Shown piece after piece: positions 15,933 through 23,761 of a DNA stretch of 42,047 nucleotides (the stretch's first letter is position 1; the number at the start of each line of letters is the position of its first letter). The notes beneath the pieces are model-generated. The model was not told the DNA's origin. It did not search any database and saw only the letters and a program-made list of their open reading frames with translations. The stretch is from Massilia sp. Its GTDB lineage: Bacteria > Pseudomonadota > Gammaproteobacteria > Burkholderiales > Burkholderiaceae_D. A program made the translations under genes and the position numbers. Location: assembly GCA_025359245.1 (NCBI GenBank), contig JANYGW010000219.1:1-42047 (forward strand), given 5' to 3'.

Positions 15933-17161
15933 AATGCCTCCAGTGCCGCCAGGCGGCGCGCCGTTTCCTTGACCATCGGATTGCTCTCGTCCCACGCGTA
16001 GCCGGCCAGGATGGCGGCAATCATGCGCCGCACGGCCGGCTGTTTGTCGCCATGGAAGATGATCTTCTGGAAGCCGCCCGCGTACCATGCATTGACGAAG
16101 GAACGGAAGGTGTCGACGCCCTTGCGCAGCGGCGCACCATACTCGGCCTGCCAGTCGACCTGCTCGCCGGCGTACTGGCGCTGCAAGACGGCGGCGGCCA
16201 TGCTGGCCGATTTGACGGCGATCGTCACGCCCGACGAAAACACCGGATCGAGGAATTCTCCCGCGTTGCCCAGCAGCGCATAGCCCTTGCCCCACAACGA
16301 TGCGACATTCGCCGAATAGCCGGTGATCTGGCGCGCCGGCGTATCCCAGCCGGCGTTGGCCAGCAAGGCTTGCAGCGATGGGTCTTCGCCGACGATGGCG
16401 CGCAGGCGCTCGGTCGGCGTGCCCTCGAAACGATCGAGGAAGGCCGTCTCGGCGACCACGCCGAGCGAGCAGCGTCCGCCGGCGAACGGGATCGTCCAGT
16501 ACCAGACATCGTCGTGTTCGGGATGGACCGTCACGCGGATCTTGTTACGGTCGAAGATGGGATCGGTGATGGCGTCCTGCACGTGCGCGAAGATGGCGCC
16601 GCGCACCGGAAAGCCGGACGGCGACTCCAGATTCAGCAGGCGCGGCAAAACGCGCCCGAAACCGCTCGCGTCGAGCATGAAGTCGGCCTCCACATCGTAG
16701 CACTGGCCGTCCGGGGCCTTGACCGACACGCGCGGGCGCGCACCGTCGAGGTCGACCGCATAGACTTCGTGACGATAGCGGATCACGGCGCCGAAGCGCT
16801 CAGCCTCCTTGGCCAGCAAATGGTCGAAATCGGCGCGCTGCACCTGGTAGGTGGTGGCCCACCCTTCGCCGTGTTTGTCGCGGAAATCGAAATCGGTGTA
16901 GCAGCCGTTGCGCATGAAGGCGGCGCCGTTCTTGTACTGGAAGCCCGCTTCGACCACGGCGCGCAGCATGCCGGCCTGCTCGAGGTAGGCCATACTTTGC
17001 GGCAGCAGGCTCTCGCCGATCGAAAAGCGCGGAAACTGCTCGCGTTCGAGCACCAGCACGGCGCGCCCCTGCTGGCGCAGCAGCGCGGCGGCTACTGCGC
17101 CGGACGGGCCCGCGCCGATGATCAGGATCTCGGTCTGTTCACACTGGGTATTCTGGTCCAT
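15917..17161 (-). CDS. FAD-dependent oxidoreductase with flavin-dependent halogenase motifs
   Basis: 414 aa. The FAD site GAGPSG (16-21) is followed by RFSIGESLLPQS, Lys77 in FQYKNGAAF (position of the catalytic lysine of phenolic halogenases), VQRADFDHLL (~107-116), DASGFGR, WYWTIP (220-225; W-x-W-x-I-P motif) and FLDPVFSSG (303-311; F-x2-P-x2-S-x-G motif). Together these are the signatures used for flavin-dependent halogenases; related hydroxylases usually lack the W-x-W-x-I-P element. The likely job is halogenation, or else hydroxylation, of the aryl head group, comparable to the bromination known for xanthomonadins. It is embedded in the operon between the MMPL exporter and ApeN, overlapping both. 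The substrate and halide are inferred. A flavin reductase partner is not encoded nearby. Confidence 0.85.
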   Translation of the reverse strand: MDQNTQCEQTEILIIGAGPSGAVAAALLRQQGRAVLVLEREQFPRFSIGESLLPQSMAYLEQAGMLRAVVEAGFQYKNGAAFMRNGCYTDFDFRDKHGEGWATTYQVQRADFDHLLAKEAERFGAVIRYRHEVYAVDLDGARPRVSVKAPDGQCYDVEADFMLDASGFGRVLPRLLNLESPSGFPVRGAIFAHVQDAITDPIFDRNKIRVTVHPEHDDVWYWTIPFAGGRCSLGVVAETAFLDRFEGTPTERLRAIVGEDPSLQALLANAGWDTPARQITGYSANVASLWGKGYALLGNAGEFLDPVFSSGVTIAVKSASMAAAVLQRQYAGEQVDWQAEYGAPLRKGVDTFRSFVNAWYAGGFQKIIFHGDKQPAVRRMIAAILAGYAWDESNPMVKETARRLAALEALCEPS

Positions 17162-19505
17162 GATCGCTTTCGTGGGTAGTCGAAAAACAGGGAACCAGCA
17201 GCCATACCAGCGCTGTTCCGATTAACATCGTCAGCCCGAAGGCCTGCAATGCGGGAGTGCGGGACAGGCCAAGCAGGCCGAATGACAAAATCGTGTTGGC
17301 CGCCGACAGGCCGACCGCCAGCCACGGCGCGGCGTCGCGCAGGCCGGGCCGCTCATGCATGAAGATGCCGTAATCGACGCCCACACCGAGCAACAGCATC
17401 AGGGCCAGCACATGGAATAGCTGAATGCTCTGGCCAGCGAGCCCAAGCAAGGCCAGCGTGGCGATGCTGGCGACGGCGGCCGGGGCCAGCACGCGCCAGG
17501 CGGCGCCCCGGTAGCGGGCCAGCAGCAGCACGAACACCAGCACGTAGGCGCCCAATGCGACCCAGCCCATGTTTTCCCGGTAGCGCCCCAGCACCGACGA
17601 GATCTCGGCGACCTTGTCGACCCACTGCACGCCGGCCATGCCGTCCGCGGCGGCGCGCACTTGCGGCGTGCCGGCCGTACCCAGGCCGCGCAGTGCGACG
17701 ATGCTGGCGTATTCGCCGCCTATCTTGCCCAGCCACAGATGGCGCCATGGTTCACTTGGCGCGCTGCGCATGAATTCATCGACGGTCAGCGGCGCGCCAG
17801 CGTCGAGCAGGTGCGCGCGCGTGGCGGCGACCCAGGCCGCGTCCTCGCCGATGCTGTTCGCCAGCACCGCCAACGGGCCGCCCTCGCCCAGCAACTTGGC
17901 TTCGACCAGCGCGCGGCGGCGCGCTTGCGCCTGTGCCGACGGTACCCAGTTCGAGATCGCCTGGTAGCCGCTGATCTGGTGCGCGTCGATCAGGGCGTCG
18001 AGGCGCAGCTTGAGCGCCTCCTCGCGCTGCAGCAGCAGTTCGGCCGAGGCGGCCCGCAGCAGAAAATACTGCACCGGGGTCGGCGCGTCGAGCAGTTTGC
18101 CCAGCTTGATCTGGTCGCGCACCAGGTTGGCGGGCGGATTTTGCAGCGAACGGATATCGTCGTTCACGCCCAGCCGCGACACGCCCAGCGCGGCCACCAG
18201 TGCGAACGCCAGCAGCACGGCCATCGAAGTGCGCTTGGCGCGCAGGCGCGGCCAGTGCGCCAGCATGGCGCCGTAGCGCAAGGCCAGGCGCCCGCTCTTG
18301 AGCGTGCCGCCACCGACCATCTGCGGAAACCAGCACACCACCGTCAGCCAGGCGAACACCAGGCCAACCGCGGAAAACACCGCCATCGCGCGCAAGCCAG
18401 GGAACGGCGTGAGCGCCAGCCCCAGGTAACCGATCACGGTGGTCAACAGCGTCAGGGCCAGGCCTGGCATCAGGCGCTTGAGCAGACCTGCCGAGTCGAG
18501 CGCCGGGTCAGCGCCGAGCCGGTTGCACAGAAAATAAATGCCGTAATCCTGCGCCACCCCGATCAGGCTTGCACCGAACACCAGCGTGAGCAAATGAATA
18601 CGGCCGAACAGCAGCCAGCACACCGACATCGAACCGAGGAAACCGATCGCGATCGTCAGCAGGATCAGGAAAATCGGCTTGAGCGAACGGAAGGTCAGCC
18701 ATGTCAGCAGCACGATGCCGAGCAGCGAGCCGATGCCGATGGTCGACATCTCGCCGTGCGCCTGGCGGCCGGCTGCGGCGGCATGCAGCACCACGCCCGC
18801 CTGGATAACGTCGGCCGCAGGCACCGCGAGCAGGGCCGCGGCCTTGGCCCGGTCCAGCAGCGGCATCACGGCGTCTTGCGCGACCATCGAAAATGCGCCC
18901 TGCTTGAGCGTGACTGCCAGCAGCACGTATTGGCGGGTGGCGTCGGCCACGAACAGGCGGCCGTCGCGCGGACGCACCGGAGTTTCCTGCGCGCGCTGCT
19001 GGACCCAGCCCGAAAACAGGCCGAACGGGTCGTCGCGGAAGGCGCCCAGTTTCGGTCCCGAGAAGGCGCCATACAGCGTCGCCAGCGCGCCGTCGGTCCA
19101 TTGCTGCGGCGGCGCGCTGGCCAGCTCGCGTTCCTGCTGCGCCGTCAACAGCACCAGGCGGTGGCGCTGGAACGGCGCCAGCCAGTCGGCCTGCATCTGT
19201 TCGGACGGCGTTGCCTGCACCAGCAGGTCGGGCCGCGTCGCCAGCGCGGCGCTGTAGGCATCGGCGGCGCGCGTGGCGTCTTCCCAGGCGGGCGCGCCGA
19301 CCAGCACGATCACGCGCTGCTGGGCCGCGTCGACCATGCGGGTGAAGGATTGCTGCAGCACCGGGTCGCGCTCCTGCACCGGCAGCAGGGCCAGGATGTC
19401 GGTATCGGGCACGATGCGCTGACCCAGCCACAGATAGGCGTTATGCCCGACCAGCAGGCATACCACCAGTGCCCAGCACAGCGCCAGCGCGCGGCGGCCA
19501 CTCAC
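17139..19505 (-). CDS. MMPL/RND-type exporter, ApeM-like
   Basis: 788 aa from a GTG start overlapping the LolA-like stop (GTGA). It has the MMPL layout: one N-terminal helix, a periplasmic loop of ~200 residues, five or six helices (IGIGSLLGIVLLTWLTFRSLKPIFLILLTIAIGFLG; FGASLIGVAQDYGIYFLCNRL), a second periplasmic loop, and a second helix bundle with GVGVDYGIFMHERP. The G-x-x-x-D-Y pair in each half is typical for proton-driven RND/MMPL pumps. In aryl-polyene loci this protein is thought to lift the lipid-linked pigment out of the inner membrane for the LolA-like carrier encoded just upstream. Confidence 0.88.
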   Translation of the reverse strand: MSGRRALALCWALVVCLLVGHNAYLWLGQRIVPDTDILALLPVQERDPVLQQSFTRMVDAAQQRVIVLVGAPAWEDATRAADAYSAALATRPDLLVQATPSEQMQADWLAPFQRHRLVLLTAQQERELASAPPQQWTDGALATLYGAFSGPKLGAFRDDPFGLFSGWVQQRAQETPVRPRDGRLFVADATRQYVLLAVTLKQGAFSMVAQDAVMPLLDRAKAAALLAVPAADVIQAGVVLHAAAAGRQAHGEMSTIGIGSLLGIVLLTWLTFRSLKPIFLILLTIAIGFLGSMSVCWLLFGRIHLLTLVFGASLIGVAQDYGIYFLCNRLGADPALDSAGLLKRLMPGLALTLLTTVIGYLGLALTPFPGLRAMAVFSAVGLVFAWLTVVCWFPQMVGGGTLKSGRLALRYGAMLAHWPRLRAKRTSMAVLLAFALVAALGVSRLGVNDDIRSLQNPPANLVRDQIKLGKLLDAPTPVQYFLLRAASAELLLQREEALKLRLDALIDAHQISGYQAISNWVPSAQAQARRRALVEAKLLGEGGPLAVLANSIGEDAAWVAATRAHLLDAGAPLTVDEFMRSAPSEPWRHLWLGKIGGEYASIVALRGLGTAGTPQVRAAADGMAGVQWVDKVAEISSVLGRYRENMGWVALGAYVLVFVLLLARYRGAAWRVLAPAAVASIATLALLGLAGQSIQLFHVLALMLLLGVGVDYGIFMHERPGLRDAAPWLAVGLSAANTILSFGLLGLSRTPALQAFGLTMLIGTALVWLLVPCFSTTHESDHGPEYPV

Positions 19506-20104
19506 AGCAGCGCCGCCTCTTCGGGCAGCAGTGCAGCTGGCCCGGTATTAATCTCGGAAAACACGATGTCGGTGCGGTCGCCGCTGGCCTCGACGATGTG
19601 GATATTCTTGACGTAGGTGGCGCCATCAAGCGAGATCGCGCCGATCGCCTTGGCCAGTCCCGGCTGGCGCGCCTTGAGCGCCACGTGCCAGTCGGTGTCG
19701 ATGCTGCCGTCGATCTCGAACAGCGTTTCGAGCTGTTTCAGGTCGCCGCCCAGCATCGCGAACAGCACGCTGTTGATCATCCGGACGGTCGGCTCCTGCT
19801 TGGCCTCGAGGCGCATCGCCACGCGCTCGCCCTGGTAGGTCACGATTTCGTCGCGCGTCAGGCGCAAGGTGTTCGCGAACGGTTTGAGCGTGCGCCACAG
19901 GACGCCCTTGCCGGCCACCACGCAGAAACGGCCGCTCGACGCCAGCGGACGCTTCATGCCGGCCAGCTGCTTGGTCTGGTCGAAGCGGCCGCACATTTGC
20001 TCGGGCTTGGCCAGCATGGCTTCGATCTTGGCGAGCGGCGCGGGGGCCGCAGTGGCAGTGGCGCTGGCGGCTGCCAGGCAAAGGACTGCAAAAAATCGTT
20101 TCAT
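19502..20104 (-). CDS. LolA-like periplasmic carrier, ApeL-like
   Basis: 200 aa. A signal peptide (MKRFFAVLCLAAASATATAAPA) is followed by a LolA-type fold: MCGRFDQTKQLAGMKRPLASSGRF, GVLWRTLKPFANTLRLTRDEIV, then the LF-EI and ISLDGATYVKNIHIVEASGDRT strands. These proteins form a half-closed beta barrel that shields lipid tails during periplasmic transit; the copies in aryl-polyene clusters probably carry the pigment lipid. The start ATG overlaps the thioesterase stop (ATGA). Confidence 0.85.
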   Translation of the reverse strand: MKRFFAVLCLAAASATATAAPAPLAKIEAMLAKPEQMCGRFDQTKQLAGMKRPLASSGRFCVVAGKGVLWRTLKPFANTLRLTRDEIVTYQGERVAMRLEAKQEPTVRMINSVLFAMLGGDLKQLETLFEIDGSIDTDWHVALKARQPGLAKAIGAISLDGATYVKNIHIVEASGDRTDIVFSEINTGPAALLPEEAALL

Positions 20105-20535
20105 GTTGGCTGGACTCCGAGTTTTTCAAACAGAATAGCGGGCGAGTAATAGCACATGGCGCCGCTGGCGATGTCGACTGCCACCTGGGTGGTGCTGGCG
20201 CGATTCAGGCGCTTGCCGCTGGCGGCGTCGCTGATCAAGTAATCGATCTTCAGGCGGTTTTCCCACTCGACGATGTCGGCGCGCACCGTCAGGCGCTGGC
20301 CGAAGGTGGCCGGCCCGGCGTAGCGCAGCTGCAGTTCGATCACCGGCCAGGCGTAGCCGGATTCCTTCATCCGCGGATAGTTATAGTCAATGCTGTCAAA
20401 CAGCGCGCAGCGCGCCACCTCCAGGTATTTGACGTAATTGCCGTGCCAGACGATCAGCATCGGGTCGAGGTCGTAGAACTGCACCACGATCTCCACCTCG
20501 GTCGACCAACGGCTCGCGGCCCTGGTTCTACGCAT
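20101..20535 (-). CDS. Acyl-CoA/ACP thioesterase (4HBT hotdog), ApeK-like
   Basis: 144 aa from the ATG at 20535, which lies inside the last codons of the ammonia-lyase (8-base overlap, a spacing repeated in this operon); a longer start at 20556 is possible. The 4HBT signature reads FYDLDPMLIVWHGNYVKYLEVARCALFD, with the usual aspartate and the H-x-x-Y-x-x-Y/F-x-E-x-A-R helix. It would hydrolyse a thioester, either releasing the chain or clearing mis-primed ACP. ApeK proteins of this type are in most aryl-polyene loci. Confidence 0.87.
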   Translation of the reverse strand: MRRTRAASRWSTEVEIVVQFYDLDPMLIVWHGNYVKYLEVARCALFDSIDYNYPRMKESGYAWPVIELQLRYAGPATFGQRLTVRADIVEWENRLKIDYLISDAASGKRLNRASTTQVAVDIASGAMCYYSPAILFEKLGVQPT

Positions 20536-22084
20536 ACAGCGTCCAGGCTTGCGCACGGGTGCGTTCGATCAGCAGGCGCAGGTCGGGCTCGAGGCGGCGG
20601 TCTTCCTCGATCGGCGCAATGTCCTGTCCCAGCACGTCCATCATGGCGGCCAGCGCCGGCGGCAGGACCAGCGATGGATCCAGGCGACAGCGCAGCCACA
20701 CGCCCTGGCGCACCGTAATGAGCAGCGCCGCCACCACCTGTTCGGTCAGTTCGAGCACGCGCAGGCAGTCGCGCGCGGCGATCGTGCCCATGCTGACCTT
20801 GTCCTGGTTGTGGCACTCGGTCGAGCGCGAAAACACCGAAGCCGGCATAGTCAGCTTCAGCGCTTCCGCGGTCCAGGCCGAGGCGCTGATCTGCAGCGCC
20901 TTGAGCCCGTGGTTGATCGCCGCGCGCGGCCCCTGCACCGCCGACAGGTTGGCCGGCAAGCCGTGGCTGTAGCGGCTGTCCACCATCAGCGCCATCTGGC
21001 GGTCGAGCAGGTCGGCCAGGTTGGCCACCGTGTTCTTCATGCTGTCCATCGCGAACGCGATATGGCCGCCGTAGAAGTGCCCGCCGTGCAGCACGCGTTC
21101 GCCCTCGGCGTCGATGATCGGATTGTCGTTGGCGCTATTGAGTTCGTTTTCGATCGACTGGCGGAAGAACGGCAACGCGTCGGCCAGCACACCGATCACA
21201 TGCGGCGCGCAGCGGATCGAATAGCGGTCCTGCAGGCGCTGTCCATTGCGCTCTGCCGCGCCGACCGACAGGTCCGCGCGCAGCCAGCCGGCCACGCCCT
21301 GCATGCCGGGATGCGGCTTTACCGAAAACAGGGTTTCGTCGAAGTGGTGCGCGTTGCCGTCCAGCGCGAACGAGGCCATCGCCGTGATCCGGGTGCACAG
21401 GCGCGTCAGGTAGGCTGCGCGGTCGTAGGCCAGGCAGGCCAGCGCCGTCATCACGGCGGTGCCGTTCATGATGGCCAGGCCTTCCTTCGGGCGCAGCCGC
21501 AGCGGCGCGATGCCCGCCTCGGCCAGCGCTTGCGCGGCCGGCATCTGCACGCCGTCGCGCCACACTTCGCGTTCGCCGCACAGCACGGCCGCCAGATACG
21601 ACAACGGGGTCAGGTCGCCGCTGGCGCCGACCGAGCCTTCGCTTGGGATCAGCGGCAGCAGGCCGGCGTCGAGCAGGCGCGCGATCTGTTCCAGCAATTC
21701 CACCGACACGCCTGAGAAGCCCTTCGACAGCGAAGCGAGGCGCACTGCCAGCACCGCCCTGGTCTGGGCCGGCGTCAGGTATTCGCCAAGGCCGCAGCCG
21801 TGGTAGGTGTACAGGTGGTGCGGCAGTTCGGCCACCAGCTCGGGCGGCACGATCACGGTACACGAGTCGCCATAGCCGGTGGTGACGCCGTAGATGGTGC
21901 CGTCCTCGCGCAGCAGGCGATCGAGGAAGTCGGCGCCGCGCGCGATCGCGGCGCGAAACGCCGGGTCGTTTGACAGCACCGCCCTGGCGCTGCCGCGGGC
22001 GATGTCGACGATGTCTTCCAGCGTGAGCCGGTCGCGGTCAAAGCGGACCACGCGTTGGGAGTTGTTCAGTTCAGCGGGATGCAT
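20528..22084 (-). CDS. Aromatic amino acid ammonia-lyase (HAL/PAL/TAL family)
   Basis: 518 aa. The MIO cofactor triad ASG is at 154-156 in GSVGASGDLTPLSYLA. Tyr65 (IYGVTTGYG), the ENELNSANDNP segment, YSIRCAPHVIG and HGGHFYGGHIA complete the family pattern. At the selectivity position the sequence is PHHLYTYHG (His90-Leu91), like the His-Leu pair of Rhodobacter tyrosine ammonia-lyase as I recall it; histidine ammonia-lyases have Ser-His. The likely product is 4-coumarate, an aryl starter for the ligase encoded upstream. No other hut genes are near, which argues against histidine catabolism. The start at 22084 overlaps the acyltransferase gene by 14 bases; the longer open frame is antisense or out of context. 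E. coli-type ape loci have no such gene. Confidence 0.92.
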   Translation of the reverse strand: MHPAELNNSQRVVRFDRDRLTLEDIVDIARGSARAVLSNDPAFRAAIARGADFLDRLLREDGTIYGVTTGYGDSCTVIVPPELVAELPHHLYTYHGCGLGEYLTPAQTRAVLAVRLASLSKGFSGVSVELLEQIARLLDAGLLPLIPSEGSVGASGDLTPLSYLAAVLCGEREVWRDGVQMPAAQALAEAGIAPLRLRPKEGLAIMNGTAVMTALACLAYDRAAYLTRLCTRITAMASFALDGNAHHFDETLFSVKPHPGMQGVAGWLRADLSVGAAERNGQRLQDRYSIRCAPHVIGVLADALPFFRQSIENELNSANDNPIIDAEGERVLHGGHFYGGHIAFAMDSMKNTVANLADLLDRQMALMVDSRYSHGLPANLSAVQGPRAAINHGLKALQISASAWTAEALKLTMPASVFSRSTECHNQDKVSMGTIAARDCLRVLELTEQVVAALLITVRQGVWLRCRLDPSLVLPPALAAMMDVLGQDIAPIEEDRRLEPDLRLLIERTRAQAWTLYA

Positions 22085-23018
22085 CAGTGTTATCCAGTTC
22101 GGGGGTATGCCAAAAATCGAAAAAATTGAACCATTCGAGCGGTGCGCGCCGGCAGTGATACTCCAGGCGCGCCGCGTAATCGCCGGCGAGCTGCTCCAGC
22201 ATTGGCGCGCGGTCCTTGCGCGGCAGGCTGACCGACTCGCGCAGCAGCTCACAGTGAATCTCGTATTGCTTCCCGCGCCGCAGCGCAAAAATCAGGTAAA
22301 CCGGACATTGCAGCACGCTGGCCATGATGTACGGGCCGACCGGAAACGCCGCTTTTCGCCCGAGGAAGCTGGCGTAGGCGACGCGCGGCACTTTGGTCAC
22401 TGGCACCCGGTCGCCTGCGATCACCACGAACTCGCCCTGCGCTATCCGCTCGGCCAGCAGGATCGCCATGGCTGGCGTCATCTCCGTCACCTGCAGCAAA
22501 TTGAGCTGGCTGCGCGGGTCGATCCGGCCCATCATAGCGTTGAACGCGGGGGCGTGGCGCGTGTGTACCAGCACCGTCAGTTTCAGGCCGCTGCGCTGGC
22601 GCGACAGCACCCGGCATAACTCGGCGTTGCCCACGTGCGAGCTCAGAAGTAGCGCGCCGGTGCCGCGCTCGATCAACTCGAGCATGGCCTCGATCCCGAA
22701 GAACTTCACGTCCCCCTTGAACAGGCCGCCCCACAGTATCATCCGGTCGAGGATGTTTTCGGCAAACGAGGCGAAGTGGCGCAGCACGCCGAGGAAGTCG
22801 CTGCGCACGCCGACCCGCGCCAGGTAGGCATGCGACGCGCGCCGTGCGAGCGGTTTGGTGAGCACGAACCAGGCCAGCACCGGATACAGTATCAGCCGAA
22901 ACGGCCAGCGGCCGCCGATCCGAAAAATCCAGAACAGCAAACGCATGCCGGCCGTGAAGCCGAATTCGTTGAGCGAGGCCCAGTGCCCCCGGCCGTCCGG
23001 TTTCATCGCTTGCGCCAT
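22071..23018 (-). CDS. LpxL/HtrB-type acyltransferase (acyltransferase half of ApeJ)
   Basis: 315 aa from MAQAMKPDGRGHWASLNEFG, which overlaps the glycosyltransferase stop by 16 bases; an upstream start at 23048 is less likely. One N-terminal membrane helix (~35-60) is followed by the acyltransferase motif HVGNAE in LLLSSHVGNAELCRVL (H-x4-E) and the GDRVPVTK and FLGRKAAFPVGPYIMAS segments of the lipid A acyltransferase family. In E. coli and Xenorhabdus this domain is fused to the glycosyltransferase in one ApeJ protein; here they are separate genes. The likely role is joining an acyl or aryl-polyene chain to the glycosylated lipid anchor at the inner membrane. Confidence 0.85.
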   Translation of the reverse strand: MAQAMKPDGRGHWASLNEFGFTAGMRLLFWIFRIGGRWPFRLILYPVLAWFVLTKPLARRASHAYLARVGVRSDFLGVLRHFASFAENILDRMILWGGLFKGDVKFFGIEAMLELIERGTGALLLSSHVGNAELCRVLSRQRSGLKLTVLVHTRHAPAFNAMMGRIDPRSQLNLLQVTEMTPAMAILLAERIAQGEFVVIAGDRVPVTKVPRVAYASFLGRKAAFPVGPYIMASVLQCPVYLIFALRRGKQYEIHCELLRESVSLPRKDRAPMLEQLAGDYAARLEYHCRRAPLEWFNFFDFWHTPELDNTDASR

Positions 23019-23746
23019 GTACGCCCCAGCAAAGAAGGCAGGCGCCACAGCATGCCGAACAAATGGGTGATGTGCATGCGCGTCAGCAGCGCGTTATCGC
23101 GCACCATGCGAAAGTGCGATACGCCGTCAAGCGGATAGCGCACCGGCGTGGGCAGGTTGACCACCTCCAGCCCGTCCCAGTACAGGCGCACCAGGATGTC
23201 GGTGTCAAAGTTCATGCGCTGGCCGATCTGGCGGCGCGCCGCCAGCGCCATCACGGCAGCGACCGGGTAGGCGCGAAAACCGCACATCGAATCGCGGATC
23301 GCCAGCGACATCGTGTTCATCCAGACGCAGGCGTGGGTCAGGTAGCGCCCATACAGGCGCGCCGCCGGCACCGAGGCGTCGAACTGCGGACAGCCGGCGA
23401 TCACCGCCTCGGGATGGCGTTCGGCCAGCACCAGGAAGCGCGGAATATCGTCGGTGTTGTGCTGGCCGTCGGCGTCGATCTGCAGCAAATGGGTATAGCC
23501 TTCCTGCGCGGCGCGCCGAAAGCCGCTGATCACGGCAGCGCCCTTACCCTCGTTGCGCGCATGGCGCACCAACAGCACCTGGCCGGGCGCCGCCGCGGCC
23601 AGCTCATCGAGCAAGCGCGCGCAGCCGGGCGAGCTGCCGTCGTCGACCAGGATGCACGGCACGCCGTGCGCCAGCACCGCGCGCAGCACTGCGCCGACCG
23701 CATGTTCGTGGTCGTACACCGGAATCACCACTGCTGGCTTAAACAT
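23003..23746 (-). CDS. Family 2 glycosyltransferase (glycosyltransferase half of ApeJ)
   Basis: ~247 aa GT-A fold: VVIPVYDHEHAVGAVLRAVL, VDDGSSPGCARLL, NEGKGAAVISGFRRA, then the metal-binding DADGQHNTDDIPRFL (a D-x-D motif). It resembles dolichol-phosphate-mannose synthase-like GT2 enzymes and ends in a hydrophobic, basic tail that may contact the membrane. It probably builds the sugar head of the lipid that carries the polyene. The start may be ATG 23746 or TTG 23752; AAGGA lies upstream at a better spacing for TTG. It overlaps the acyltransferase gene, consistent with the split of an ancestral fused gene or vice versa. Confidence 0.88.
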   Translation of the reverse strand: MFKPAVVIPVYDHEHAVGAVLRAVLAHGVPCILVDDGSSPGCARLLDELAAAAPGQVLLVRHARNEGKGAAVISGFRRAAQEGYTHLLQIDADGQHNTDDIPRFLVLAERHPEAVIAGCPQFDASVPAARLYGRYLTHACVWMNTMSLAIRDSMCGFRAYPVAAVMALAARRQIGQRMNFDTDILVRLYWDGLEVVNLPTPVRYPLDGVSHFRMVRDNALLTRMHITHLFGMLWRLPSLLGRTWRKR

Positions 23747-23761
23747 GTTCAACGTGGGTCC

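Noticed and set aside
22085..22288. N-terminal extension of the ammonia-lyase
   Set aside because: The extra 68 codons lie inside the acyltransferase gene in another frame and match nothing in the family; start at 22084 fits family length.
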